Shown: in pieces, positions 34,076 through 42,616 of the stretch
Layout: every line of letters starts with the position of its first letter
Position numbering within the stretch: the first letter of the stretch is position 1
Source: Amycolatopsis sp.
GTDB taxonomy: Bacteria; Actinomycetota; Actinomycetes; Mycobacteriales; Pseudonocardiaceae
Assembly: GCF_025464955.1 (NCBI RefSeq)
Contig: NZ_JAODNM010000064.1
Span: 32,921 to 96,920 of the forward strand
DNA length: 64,000 bases
Reading direction: 5' to 3'
Notes under the pieces: generated by a model
Seen by the model: the letters and a program-made list of their open reading frames with translations, nothing else
The model's database searches: none
Told to the model about the DNA's origin: nothing
Program-made: the position numbers and the translations under genes

Positions 34076-34846
34076 GTGGTCGAACGTGTCAAGCGCATCA
34101 GCAAGCACCCCAGCAAGCACCCGTCCGCGGACGAGGCGGCGACCGGCGACGCCCGCCGGGACAGGTGGCGGAAGCACCGGATCGCCCGCCGGGCCGAGTT
34201 CGTCGAGGCCGCCCTTCGCGCGCTGGACGTCCACGGGCCGGACCTGGGCATGGACGACGTCGCCGCCGAGGCCGGCGTCACGAAACCCGTGCTGTACCGC
34301 CATTTCGACGACAAGGCGGACCTGTACGTCGCGCTCGGCCAGCGGGGCACGGAGATCCTGTTCGAGCGGCTGATCCCGGCGATCAACGCCGAGCTCGCGC
34401 CGGTCCCCCGCATCCGGATGGCACTCGACGCGTTCTTCACCGTCATCGAGGAGCACCCGAACCTGTACCGCTTGCTCGCGCGCGGGTCCTTCCAGGACAA
34501 GTCGCGCGTCGACGCGGACGTCGTCGCGGAGGACAAGGAGCTCATCGCCACCGCGCTGACGGCGCTGCTCGGCGACTACATGCGCATGTTCAACATGGAC
34601 TCCGGCGCGGCCGAACCCTGGGCGCACGGGATCGTCGGCATGGTGCAGAACACCGGCGAATGGTGGCTGGACAGGCGATCCATGGGCCGCGACAGCGTCG
34701 TGGAGTACCTGACGCAGATCATCTGGGCCGCCATCGACGGCCTCACTCGCCAGCACGGCATCGTCATCGACGCGAACCTGCCGCTGGACGAGAACAAGGT
34801 CGTCCGGCTGTCGCAGTCGACAGCGTCCACCGAAGAACTTGGCTGA
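34076..34846 (+). CDS. TetR family transcriptional regulator
   Basis: A 256-residue regulator with a GTG start at 34076. After a charged ~35-residue N-terminal extension comes the helix-turn-helix (LGMDDVAAEAGVTKPVLYRH, then FDDKADLY). The C-terminal domain contains two tryptophan clusters (EPWAHGIVGM, GEWWLDRRSMGR), often seen in regulators of lipid metabolism. It probably binds the GGTAACAGTTACC palindrome upstream. It is followed after 16 bp by a DUF4873 gene in the same direction. Confidence 0.92.
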   Translation: MVERVKRISKHPSKHPSADEAATGDARRDRWRKHRIARRAEFVEAALRALDVHGPDLGMDDVAAEAGVTKPVLYRHFDDKADLYVALGQRGTEILFERLIPAINAELAPVPRIRMALDAFFTVIEEHPNLYRLLARGSFQDKSRVDADVVAEDKELIATALTALLGDYMRMFNMDSGAAEPWAHGIVGMVQNTGEWWLDRRSMGRDSVVEYLTQIIWAAIDGLTRQHGIVIDANLPLDENKVVRLSQSTASTEELG

Positions 34847-34862
34847 CCGTAAGGAGATTCCC

Positions 34863-35198
34863 GTGATTCCCGTGAGCGAGCACGACGAAGACGGCTACAT
34901 CGGCCCCGCGACCCTGGTCCTCGACGGGACCGAGCTCACCGTCGAGGTGACGCTGCGCGGGCACTTCCAGCCGATCGACGGCTACTACCGCTGGTACGGA
35001 CGGATCGCCGCCGACGAGCAGCTCGCGAAGCTGGCCGGCGGCAAGAAGCGGCCCGTCGAACTCCGCACGCCGGACGGCACCGCGCAGGGCGAGATCTCCG
35101 ACCCGGACCCGTGGGACCGCTACCGCGTCACGGGCACCAGCACGCCCCCCTTCCACGTCCCGACCTCCCTCGATGAACTCGAGCCACAGGAGGCCTGA
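34863..35198 (+). CDS. DUF4873 domain-containing protein
   Basis: About 111 residues from a GTG at 34863 preceded by AAGGAG at six bases; a TTG at 34839 would overlap the TetR gene and is less likely. It contains the DUF4873 pattern: DEDGYIGPATLVLDGTELTV, then GHFQPIDGYYRWYGRIAAD and a PPFHVP end. DUF4873 is also found fused to flavin monooxygenases and TetR-linked genes in actinobacteria; its role is not known. It is co-directional with, and probably co-transcribed with, the TetR gene. Confidence 0.85.
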   Translation: MIPVSEHDEDGYIGPATLVLDGTELTVEVTLRGHFQPIDGYYRWYGRIAADEQLAKLAGGKKRPVELRTPDGTAQGEISDPDPWDRYRVTGTSTPPFHVPTSLDELEPQEA

Positions 35199-35208
35199 GG
35201 GTGTCCAG

Positions 35209-36531
35209 CTACCCGCCCCCGGAGGAGGCGGACTCCAGCTCGGGTTCGGCAGAGGCTGCGGCCGGGGGACGCCGCTGCGAGGGGAAGGCGTAGTCGGGCC
35301 AGCGGGACAGCGTGTGCAGCGCCCATTCCAGTGGGCCGCGGCCGATCCATCGGCGCCACGCCACCGCGGCCGCCATGCCGACGGCGCAGAACGCCACGAA
35401 GTGCCAGCCGTTGAACTGGCCGCCGTTCGGCCAGAGCACGTGGATCGCGAACAGGTGCACGGCGTACGCGCTCAGCACCATCGACCCGATGTCCGCCACC
35501 GGCCGCACCAGTTTCTCCCAGTGCGCCGCGATGAGCTGGCAACCACCGATGATCCCGGCGGACAGACCGATCGAAATGATGAAGTCGAACGGCGTGTACG
35601 AGCTGCCGGTGCGGAGAAGCTCCCAGACCAGGCTCGTGGTGGGCGGGCTGCCGTGGACGAACAGCTCGTACCCGGCGAAGTAGTCCTGCGGGCTCAGCCC
35701 GGCTTGCGCGGCAGCGGGGGCGACGTCGTTGTAGATGGCCTGCATGCCGCCGAAGACGTCGGTCCCGAGCCACGAAAGCAGGTAGCCCAGGCCGGACAGC
35801 GCGAACCCGCCGCCGAACAGCCACCGGCACACGCGCCGCGAGCCGAGGTTCAGCCGGCCGATCGCCATACCGGCGAAGATGTACGTCATCAGGTTGAACG
35901 CCGGGAACGTACCGGTGAAGACCAGCACGACCGCCCCGTGAGCGAGCCCACTGAGGGAAGTGAAGTCCGAGTTGGCCAGGTCCGGGGCGATGAAGAACTC
36001 ACCGTGCGGCAGGATCTGCCCGCGCAGCAGCCACGAGACGAACGGGAACACCAGCGCGGCCACGACCGTCGCGCTGACCAGCGCCTTGACGCCCCAGCGC
36101 AGGAACGGGATCGCGAAGATGAACGTGACGCCGTAGTAGGCGAGGATGATCAGGTAGCCGGTGTCGAGGTTGGTCAGCCACAGCCCGAGCGCGATCATCA
36201 GCGGCGCGCGGGTGCCGAGCTTCCAGCCGATCCGGGTGCGCGCGCGGCCCGTCTTGGGCCGGTGACCACCCGCCATCAGCGAGATCGACACGCCGGCGAG
36301 CACGGCGAACAGCGACGCCGGATGCCCTTCGAACGGTTTGAAAATCGCGCCGGCCAGGCCGGGCTTCGTGGTGTCCGGTCCCACATGCACGGCGTACATT
36401 CCCAGCACCGCAAGGCCTCTGGCCACGTCGATACCGGTCAGCCGGTTGGTCCGCCCAGGAGGTTCGACGACCTGTGCGGGCGTGTCGCGCACGCCCGCCT
36501 CACGGTCCGCCAGGACGGTCACGTCCTCCAC
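35209..36531 (-). CDS. DUF418/heparan-acetyltransferase-like multi-pass membrane protein
   Basis: A 440-residue protein with about ten hydrophobic helices. The first helix region has RLTGIDVARGLAVLGMYAVH, the opening of DUF1624/DUF418 proteins; the C-terminal DUF418 half contains SAYAVHLFAIHVLW. Related proteins transfer or flip acyl groups at the membrane. The conserved His of the first helix (YAVHVGPD) is present. It is transcribed towards the DUF4873 gene (10-bp gap). The substrate is unknown. Confidence 0.83.
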   Translation of the reverse strand: MEDVTVLADREAGVRDTPAQVVEPPGRTNRLTGIDVARGLAVLGMYAVHVGPDTTKPGLAGAIFKPFEGHPASLFAVLAGVSISLMAGGHRPKTGRARTRIGWKLGTRAPLMIALGLWLTNLDTGYLIILAYYGVTFIFAIPFLRWGVKALVSATVVAALVFPFVSWLLRGQILPHGEFFIAPDLANSDFTSLSGLAHGAVVLVFTGTFPAFNLMTYIFAGMAIGRLNLGSRRVCRWLFGGGFALSGLGYLLSWLGTDVFGGMQAIYNDVAPAAAQAGLSPQDYFAGYELFVHGSPPTTSLVWELLRTGSSYTPFDFIISIGLSAGIIGGCQLIAAHWEKLVRPVADIGSMVLSAYAVHLFAIHVLWPNGGQFNGWHFVAFCAVGMAAAVAWRRWIGRGPLEWALHTLSRWPDYAFPSQRRPPAAASAEPELESASSGGG

Positions 36532-36639
36532 CCCATCTCTCTGTCAGTCGTCCGCCGGTCTCTCTGGGTGAGCGTGACGGGCGAGCCTGAGAGCGAGCTG
36601 AGACGGGTCGGTGACCGGCCTGTGACGTGATCAGCGCGG

Positions 36640-36870
36640 CTACTTGCCGACCGAGAACCCGACCTTGCGGGTGTCGGAAGGCGCGATCTCGACATACGAG
36701 ATGCGCTCCGAGGGCACGATGTACTTGCGGCCCTTTTCGTCGTCGAGGCGGAAAAGTCCGTCACCAGCGACCATCGCGGCGGCGACCAGCTTCTCGACCT
36801 CCTCGGGAGATTGGCTGCTGGACACCACGAGTTCGCGTGGGGTGTCCTTGATGCCGATCTTGACCTCCAC
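36640..36870 (-). CDS. DUF3107 small conserved protein (TB9.4 family)
   Basis: A 76-residue cytoplasmic protein starting MEVKIGIKDTPRELVVSS with EEVEKLVAAAM and a closing KVGFSVGK. It matches the actinobacterial DUF3107 family; from memory the M. tuberculosis member is Rv3208A (TB9.4), which also lies near the TetR, ferritin-like and rhlE genes. The function is unknown. The AGGCGGAGGTC region upstream provides a ribosome site. It follows DUF418 in the same direction with no obvious link. Confidence 0.92.
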   Translation of the reverse strand: MEVKIGIKDTPRELVVSSSQSPEEVEKLVAAAMVAGDGLFRLDDEKGRKYIVPSERISYVEIAPSDTRKVGFSVGK

Positions 36871-36955
36871 GTGAGACCTCCGCCTGGGGTTTTTCGAGTT
36901 TGCATGAACAGGACAAGGCTAGCCGAAGCACTCTCCTCAGCTGAGGCGCATCGCC

Positions 36956-37609
36956 TCAGCTGAGACCGAGCACCTGCATCCGCTTGGTGTGCCCCTGCTG
37001 CAACCGGCGGAACAGGCCGGCGATTCCCGACAGGTCGCCTGAGCCGGCGACGATCAGCTCGGCGAGCGGATCACGCTCGGCGACGACGTACTGGGCCTGC
37101 GTCAGCGCCTCGCCGAGCAGGCGGCGCCCCCACAGCGCGAGCCTGTCCCGCTGGGTGCGGTCGGCCTGGATCCCGGCGGCGACTTCGCGCTCGGCGAACG
37201 CGGAGTGGCCTGTGTCGGCGAGCACATCCAGTACGACGTCCTTGGTGAGCGGATCGACCCAGTTCGCCATTTCGCGGTAGAGGTCGGCGGCCAGTCCGTC
37301 GCCGACGTAGGCCTTCACGAGGGACTCGAGCCATGATTTCGGCGCGGTGGACGCGTGCCACTCGTCGATGGGCCGGACGAACGGGGTCATCGCCGTCTCG
37401 ATCGCGATGCCGTACTCGGCGAGATGGCCCCTGATCAGGTCGTAGTGCCCGATCTCGGCGGCGGCCATGGACGCCAGCGCGGCCCGGCCGGTCAGTGTCG
37501 GCGCGGAGCGCGCGTCCTCGGCCAATCGGTCGAAAGCGGACAATTCACCATAGGCAACCACGCCCAAGAGGTCGACTTCACCGTCACTGATCTTCCGCTC
37601 CTCGGTCAC
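36956..37609 (-). CDS. Ferritin-like fold protein (Rv3210c type)
   Basis: About 217 residues from a GTG at 37609; the longer frame to 37717 is not protein-like. It is an all-helical ferritin-like domain: LGVVAYGELSAFDRLAEDA (first Glu), ASMAAAEIGHYDLIRGHL (ExxH), AADLYREMANWV, and VLADTGHSAFAEREV (last Glu/His pair). The ligand set resembles MiaE-like tRNA hydroxylases, though some positions differ, so diiron binding is not certain. It is divergent from rhlE with a long 340-bp gap. Confidence 0.82.
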   Translation of the reverse strand: MTEERKISDGEVDLLGVVAYGELSAFDRLAEDARSAPTLTGRAALASMAAAEIGHYDLIRGHLAEYGIAIETAMTPFVRPIDEWHASTAPKSWLESLVKAYVGDGLAADLYREMANWVDPLTKDVVLDVLADTGHSAFAEREVAAGIQADRTQRDRLALWGRRLLGEALTQAQYVVAERDPLAELIVAGSGDLSGIAGLFRRLQQGHTKRMQVLGLS

Positions 37610-37949
37610 GGCGAAGAGCGTATCGGGAAACCCGCCACGGACGGGTGCGCCGCCGGTCGGCGTGGCTGGACCTACCGCAAAACACCTGACCAGGTACACT
37701 GTGCAAGGTATTGACATCTATCGCACCGCGGCAGCAGACCGTCAGCAGCAGATCCGTCACTGAGATCCCCCACCGGGTCTCACGGCTGGGAGAGCTCGAC
37801 GGACAGCTTCGCAGCGGCGCAGACATTGTGCGTGCACGCCTCTAAGCGGCATTCCTGCGCAGGTTCGGATTCAGGCGGAAAAGCCCCCGGGACCCGGTAA
37901 ATCCAGCGCGGTCGAGTGTCCATCAGTCACCAGGTGAGTGCGCGCTGGT
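37610..37949. other. 340-bp non-coding gap between ferritin-like gene and rhlE
   Basis: No protein-like frame is seen. It holds TACACT at 37695 (possible -10 for rhlE), TTGACA near 37711, and a short hairpin GAGATCCC/GGGTCTC near 37761. It is long enough to be a 5' leader of rhlE, as is common for DEAD-box helicase mRNAs that respond to cold or RNA structure. No specific RNA family was recognised. Confidence 0.4.
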
Positions 37950-39719
37950 ATGAGAGAGGCGATCACGCTGACCGTTAGCCCGTCCGAAAACGACGACAAC
38001 CCAACACAGACCCTGGACCCGGTCACGCTGGAACACAGCGAGTCCGGTGTCCCCGAGGCCATCGACGCCCATCCGCTGCAGGCGGGGGCGCCGGTCGAGC
38101 CCGAGTCACCCACGTTCGCCGAGTTCGGCGTCCGTCCCGAGATCGTCCGCGCGCTGGCCGAAGCCGGTATCGAGCGGACGTTCGCCATCCAGGCGCTCAC
38201 GCTGCCGCTGGCCATGGCCGGCGACGACCTGATCGGCCAGGCCAGGACCGGCATGGGCAAGACGCTGGGCTTCGGCGTGCCGCTGCTGCAGCGCCTGCAG
38301 ATCCCCGGCGACGGCACCCCGCAGGTGCTCGTCGTGGTCCCGACCCGCGAACTGTGCGTCCAGGTCGCCAACGACCTCAAGGGCGCGAGCAAGCACCTCA
38401 AGGTCAGCACACTCGCCATCTACGGCGGCCGCCCGTACGACACCCAGATCGAGGCCCTCAAGAAGGGCGTCGACGTGGTCATCGGCACCCCAGGCCGGCT
38501 GCTCGACCTGGCCGAGCGCGGCGCGCTGGTGCTGGGCAAGATCCGCGGCCTGGTCCTCGACGAGGCCGACGAGATGCTCGACCTGGGCTTCCTGCCCGAT
38601 ATCGAGCGCATCCTGCGGATGGTCCCGGAGAAGCGGCAGACGATGCTGTTCTCGGCCACCATGCCGGGCCCGATCATCACGCTGGCCCGCACGTTCCTCA
38701 CCCAGCCCACGCACATCCGGGCCGAGGAGAACGACGCGAGCGCCATCCACGAGCGCACCACGCAGTTCGTCTACCGCGCTCACTCGATGGACAAGCCGGA
38801 GCTCGTCGCCCGCGCCCTGCAGGCCAAGGACCGCGGCCTGACGATGATCTTCACCCGCACCAAGCGCACCGCGCAGAAGGTCGCCGACGACCTGGCCGAG
38901 CGCGGTTTCGCCGCCGCGGCCGTGCACGGCGACCTCGGCCAGGGCGCGCGTGAGCAGGCTCTGCGTGCGTTCCGCGCCGGCAAGGTCGACGTGCTGGTCG
39001 CCACCGATGTCGCCGCGCGCGGGATCGACGTCGACGATGTCACGCACGTCTTCAACTACCAGACCCCGGACGACGAGAAGACCTACGTCCACCGGATCGG
39101 CCGCACCGGCCGCGCCGGGAAGACCGGCGTCGCGATCACCCTGGTCGACTGGGACGAGATGCCCCGGTGGAAGCTCATTTCCGACACCCTGGGCCTGGAC
39201 AAGCCGGAGCCGGTGGAGACGTACTCCTCGTCGAAGCACCTGTTCAGCGACCTCGAGATCCCCGAAGGCGCCTCCGGTCGGCTCCCGCTGTCGCAGCGGA
39301 CGCGGGCCGGGCTCGCCGCGGAGCACGAGGAAGACCTCGGCATGAAGCGGCGCGGCCGCGGCCAGAGCGAGCCCGTGGCTCCGGCAGCCAAGACGCGCGC
39401 CCGCGCGCCTCGTCGCCGCACCCGCGGTGGCGGTGGTGACGCCGAAGGCACACCGGCCGACGACGCGCAGGCCACGACCAGCACCGAGTCGAATGGCACG
39501 GCTCCGGCCGAGTCCGGCGAGGGCAGCCGTTCGCGCGGCTCCCGGCGTCGCACCCGCGGTGGCCCCAAGCCGAGCGGCGAGGCGGCAGCCGGCCCCGCGG
39601 AGAAGGAGTCCGGCGACAACGTCGAGCGCCCGGCCCGCCGTCGCAGGCGTCGTTCCGGCGCTTCGGCAGGCTCCGGCTCGGCGAGCACCGGCACCGAAAG
39701 TGCCGGCACCGCCGACTGA
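37950..39719 (+). CDS. rhlE: DEAD-box RNA helicase (RhlE type)
   Basis: About 589 residues from an ATG at 37950; a GTG at 37938 is possible. Motifs in order: F...Q motif (FAEFGVRPE, FAIQALTLPL), motif I ARTGMGKT, Ia PTRELCVQ, Ib TPGRLLDL, motif II VLDEADEML, III FSATM, then IV-VI in the second domain (VATDVAARGIDV, YVHRIGRTGRAGKTG). The last ~120 residues are a low-complexity tail with repeated Arg clusters (RRRTRGG) that binds RNA. It unwinds structured RNA in ribosome assembly and decay. The next gene, a PQQ-like propeller, follows after a terminator. Confidence 0.94.
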   Translation: MREAITLTVSPSENDDNPTQTLDPVTLEHSESGVPEAIDAHPLQAGAPVEPESPTFAEFGVRPEIVRALAEAGIERTFAIQALTLPLAMAGDDLIGQARTGMGKTLGFGVPLLQRLQIPGDGTPQVLVVVPTRELCVQVANDLKGASKHLKVSTLAIYGGRPYDTQIEALKKGVDVVIGTPGRLLDLAERGALVLGKIRGLVLDEADEMLDLGFLPDIERILRMVPEKRQTMLFSATMPGPIITLARTFLTQPTHIRAEENDASAIHERTTQFVYRAHSMDKPELVARALQAKDRGLTMIFTRTKRTAQKVADDLAERGFAAAAVHGDLGQGAREQALRAFRAGKVDVLVATDVAARGIDVDDVTHVFNYQTPDDEKTYVHRIGRTGRAGKTGVAITLVDWDEMPRWKLISDTLGLDKPEPVETYSSSKHLFSDLEIPEGASGRLPLSQRTRAGLAAEHEEDLGMKRRGRGQSEPVAPAAKTRARAPRRRTRGGGGDAEGTPADDAQATTSTESNGTAPAESGEGSRSRGSRRRTRGGPKPSGEAAAGPAEKESGDNVERPARRRRRRSGASAGSGSASTGTESAGTAD

Positions 39720-39733
39720 GTTTCCGACCTGAC

Positions 39734-39775
39734 CACGGGTGGCCGTCCGGCTTTCGAGCCGGGCGGCCATCCGTG
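39734..39775 (+). terminator. Terminator hairpin after rhlE
   Basis: CACGGGTGGCCGtCCGGCT pairs with AGCCGGgCGGCCAtCCGTG around a TTCG tetraloop, 14 bp after the rhlE stop. The stem of about 17 bp with an ultrastable loop is a convincing actinobacterial intrinsic terminator, though without a strong U-tract. Confidence 0.85.
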
Positions 39776-39860
39776 CATCGGGGGCCGATACAGCGGTACT
39801 ACATCCGGGTCGGCAGACTGGCCGGGTAACGGGAAGCTGTCGACATCGGGAGTCAGGCAC

Positions 39861-41258
39861 GTGAGCGAGCCCTACGGTGAGGAAGCTGCGTCGGAGGGCC
39901 CGCTGGATCCAGGGGGCCTCGACGAAGGGCGCCACCGCAGGCAGCCGGGTTCCGGGATGGATTTCGGCATCGAGGACGTCCTCCACAACCCGCCTGCCGG
40001 ACCGGTCACCAAACACTCGGTCAAGACCTCGGCCAGGCGATCCCCGTGGAACCGCCAACGCGACCGGGTGATCGCCGCGGTCATCTTCGTCGTCGTGCTG
40101 GCGGCCGGACTGCTCGGCTGGGCGACGTCGGAGACCAGGGCCACCACTGACGCCCTGTCCCCCGCCGCGCCCGCCGCGCCGCCCGCGCCGCCCGCAGTCC
40201 CCGGCTCGATGACCCGGATCTGGCAGTTCCCCAGCCGCGCCACGCCCGTGCCGATCGCCGATGGCAACAACGTCGTCACCGCCGACAACGGCGAGGTCGC
40301 CGGGCGGGACCCGCTCACCGGGCAGATCCGCTGGCACTACAGCCGCGACCTGCCGCTGTGCACGGTCGATTCGGCCTGGTCGCGCGTCAACGCCGTGTAC
40401 GCCAAGACCGGCGTGGACGGCCAAGGCGGTTGCAGCGAGGTCACCCAGCTCGACCCGGCCACCGGCCGCCGCACCGCGCAGCGCAACGGCGACGCCGAGT
40501 TCGGCACCCAACTGGTCGGCGACGGCACGTACGTCACCACCACCGGCAAGAAGCTGCTCGACACCTGGCGCAACGATCTCGTCGAGACGATGGAGTACGG
40601 CACGGTCGTCGCGACCGTGCAGCCCGGCAGGCAGCCGCGCACCGGCTGCACCTACGGCTCGGTCGCCGCGTCCGGGGGCAAGATCGGCGTGATCGAGCGC
40701 TGTGCCGGCGACCCGGCCGACCGGTTGACCGTCTACAACGCCACCGCCGACGACTCCGACAACCCGAAGGTCGTGTTCAGCTCGATCGTGGCCGGCAAGT
40801 CGGCGAAGCTCGTCGCGATGTCCGGTGACAACTCCGCGGTCGCCTTGCCGGACAAGAAACTGCTGGTCATCTACGGTCCCGACGGCAACCAGAAGGCGGC
40901 GTACCCGCTCGACCTGCCGGCGTCGGACCTCGCGCAGGACCCGGCGAGCGGCGTGATGACGACGTCGCGGACCGCCGACTCGGTCTACTGGTTCACCGGT
41001 TCGAAGACGGTGGCGCTGTCCCTCGACACCCTCACCCCCCGCTGGACGCTCAACAGCGCTGTCGGCCCGGGCGTGACGTTCGCGGGCCAGTTGGTCATCC
41101 CGATCAAGGGCGGTCTGGCCGTGCTGAACCCGGCGGACGGCTCGACGATCCGCACGGTCGGCGTCGACCGCGGGACGTACACCGGCCCGGTCCTGCTCAA
41201 TTCGATGGGCCCGGTACTGCTGGAACAGCGCGGCGGCGTCCTCGCCGCGCTGAAGTAG
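39861..41258 (+). CDS. Membrane-anchored PQQ-like beta-propeller protein (Rv3212 type)
   Basis: A 465-residue protein with a GTG start at 39861. A ~70-residue cytoplasmic N-terminus (basic, with GMDFGIEDVLHNPP) precedes one membrane helix (VIAAVIFVVVLAAGLLGWA), a Pro/Ala linker and an extracytoplasmic beta-propeller with repeated blades (GEVAGRDPLTGQIRWHYSRD, SLDTLTPRWTLNSAV, GGLAVLNPADGS). From memory, Rv3212 has the same position after rhlE; mycobacterial homologues affect septum function. No PQQ-binding role is implied. Confidence 0.87.
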   Translation: MSEPYGEEAASEGPLDPGGLDEGRHRRQPGSGMDFGIEDVLHNPPAGPVTKHSVKTSARRSPWNRQRDRVIAAVIFVVVLAAGLLGWATSETRATTDALSPAAPAAPPAPPAVPGSMTRIWQFPSRATPVPIADGNNVVTADNGEVAGRDPLTGQIRWHYSRDLPLCTVDSAWSRVNAVYAKTGVDGQGGCSEVTQLDPATGRRTAQRNGDAEFGTQLVGDGTYVTTTGKKLLDTWRNDLVETMEYGTVVATVQPGRQPRTGCTYGSVAASGGKIGVIERCAGDPADRLTVYNATADDSDNPKVVFSSIVAGKSAKLVAMSGDNSAVALPDKKLLVIYGPDGNQKAAYPLDLPASDLAQDPASGVMTTSRTADSVYWFTGSKTVALSLDTLTPRWTLNSAVGPGVTFAGQLVIPIKGGLAVLNPADGSTIRTVGVDRGTYTGPVLLNSMGPVLLEQRGGVLAALK

Positions 41259-41264
41259 GCGCGG

Positions 41265-42119
41265 GTGCGCCTCTCGCAGCTGTCGGCCAACTCGGCCGAA
41301 CGAATCGACCTGCCCGGCCCGTTCGGCCCGATCGCGGCCCTGCGCACGAAGCCCGGCGATGCCGTCGCCCTGCTCGTCCCCGGCTACACCGGGTCCAAAG
41401 AGGACTTTGTCCCACTGCTGGATTCCCTTGCCACAGCGGGGTTTCAGGCTGTCGCGATCGACCTTCCGGGGCAGTACGAGTCACCAGGCCCGGACGAAGA
41501 AGCCGAGTACCTGCCGTCGAAGCTCGGTGTCGTCGTGGCGAACGTCGTCGAACAGCTCAGGCGGCCTGTCGTCCTGCTCGGGCATTCCTACGGCGGTCTT
41601 GTCGTGCGAGGCGCGGTGTTGGCGGGCGCCGACATCGTCGGGCTGACACTGATGGACACCGGGCCGGGACAGCTGACGAGTGGGGCGAGGCTGAAAGGGC
41701 TCCAGATCGGCGAGCCTCTGTTGCGTGCCAACGGAAAAACCGAGGCCTACCGCCTACGTGAGCAGATCAGCGCCCGGTTCGAATCGTGGGCCAGCCTGCC
41801 CGCGGACTTGAAGGAATTCTTCCGCACGCGCTTCGTGGCGTCGAGCGCACCAGGCCTGCTCGGCATGGCCCGCGGCTTGCGTACGGAACCGGATCTGGTC
41901 GCCGTCCTGGCCGCCGAACTCCAGCGTCGCGAGCTGCCCGCTGTCGTCGTCTGCGGTGAGAACGACGACGCCTGGAGCGTGCCGGAACAGCGGGAAATGG
42001 CTCAACGCCTGCACGTCCCATTCCACCTGGTGCCCGGCGCCGCGCACTCCCCCAACACGGAAAACCCCACCGGCCTACTCGACGCCCTGATCCCCACCTG
42101 GCACTCCTGGCTCAACTGA
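41265..42119 (+). CDS. Alpha/beta hydrolase
   Basis: A 284-residue protein from a GTG at 41265, six bases after the propeller gene. Motifs: LLVPGYTGSKEDF (oxyanion region), VLLGHSYGGLVVRG (nucleophile Ser), VVCGENDDAWSVPEQ (acid) and LVPGAAHSPNTENP (His). The active site is complete. The specificity is unknown. Tight spacing suggests co-transcription with the propeller gene. Confidence 0.88.
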   Translation: MRLSQLSANSAERIDLPGPFGPIAALRTKPGDAVALLVPGYTGSKEDFVPLLDSLATAGFQAVAIDLPGQYESPGPDEEAEYLPSKLGVVVANVVEQLRRPVVLLGHSYGGLVVRGAVLAGADIVGLTLMDTGPGQLTSGARLKGLQIGEPLLRANGKTEAYRLREQISARFESWASLPADLKEFFRTRFVASSAPGLLGMARGLRTEPDLVAVLAAELQRRELPAVVVCGENDDAWSVPEQREMAQRLHVPFHLVPGAAHSPNTENPTGLLDALIPTWHSWLN

Positions 42120-42181
42120 CATACACCGCGAGTGCATTTTCATGCGCGGCTAGGTGCAGGTGGCGCGCGGGCGAGTGCAGG

Positions 42182-42616
42182 TCAGATCCACCAGAAGAAC
42201 CAGAGTGTCGCGGCGGCGATGGCGACGATCGCGAGAGCGGCGAAGCCGGCGACGCGGCCGCGACGGCGATCGGCGAAGTGCTGGGCGACGAGCGCGAGGA
42301 CAGCGGCGACCGGGTGCGCGACGAGCGAGGCCACGCCGGGGCCGGGAGCGCCGGTGAACAGGCCGAACACACCCGAGGCAAGGACGACAACGGCGAGTGC
42401 GGCCAGGCCGACGGCCAGTGATCCGGTGAGCCCGCGCCAACGGCGTACGCGCGCGGGCTGCGGAACAGGCGTAACGACAACCGGCGCCTCGGGCTGCGGT
42501 GTAACGACAACCGGCGGCTCGGCTGGTGCGCCGGGCTGCTCGGGGATGGGCAGCAAGGTGGTCTGAAGTTCTTCGGTGTCCGATCCCGCCACGGCCATCC
42601 CTTCTTGTGTCGTCAC
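42182..42616 (-). CDS. Small membrane protein with Pro/Val-rich N-terminus
   Basis: About 144 residues from a GTG at 42616 that overlaps the RecB-type gene stop by four bases; an ATG at 42598 is an alternative. The first ~60 residues are disordered with repeated VVVTP-P units (PPVVVTPQPEAPVVVTPVPQ). Three hydrophobic helices follow (LAVGLAALAVVVLASGVFGL, LVAHPVAAVLALVAQHF, FAALAIVAIAAATLWFFWWI). The protein ends in the last helix. No family was recognised. Coupling to the nuclease gene may be incidental. Confidence 0.7.
   Translation of the reverse strand: MTTQEGMAVAGSDTEELQTTLLPIPEQPGAPAEPPVVVTPQPEAPVVVTPVPQPARVRRWRGLTGSLAVGLAALAVVVLASGVFGLFTGAPGPGVASLVAHPVAAVLALVAQHFADRRRGRVAGFAALAIVAIAAATLWFFWWI

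Noticed and set aside
37701..37763. 20-codon ORF starting GTG in the rhlE upstream region as a leader peptide
   Set aside because: The start sits directly on a likely -10 hexamer and has no ribosome site.
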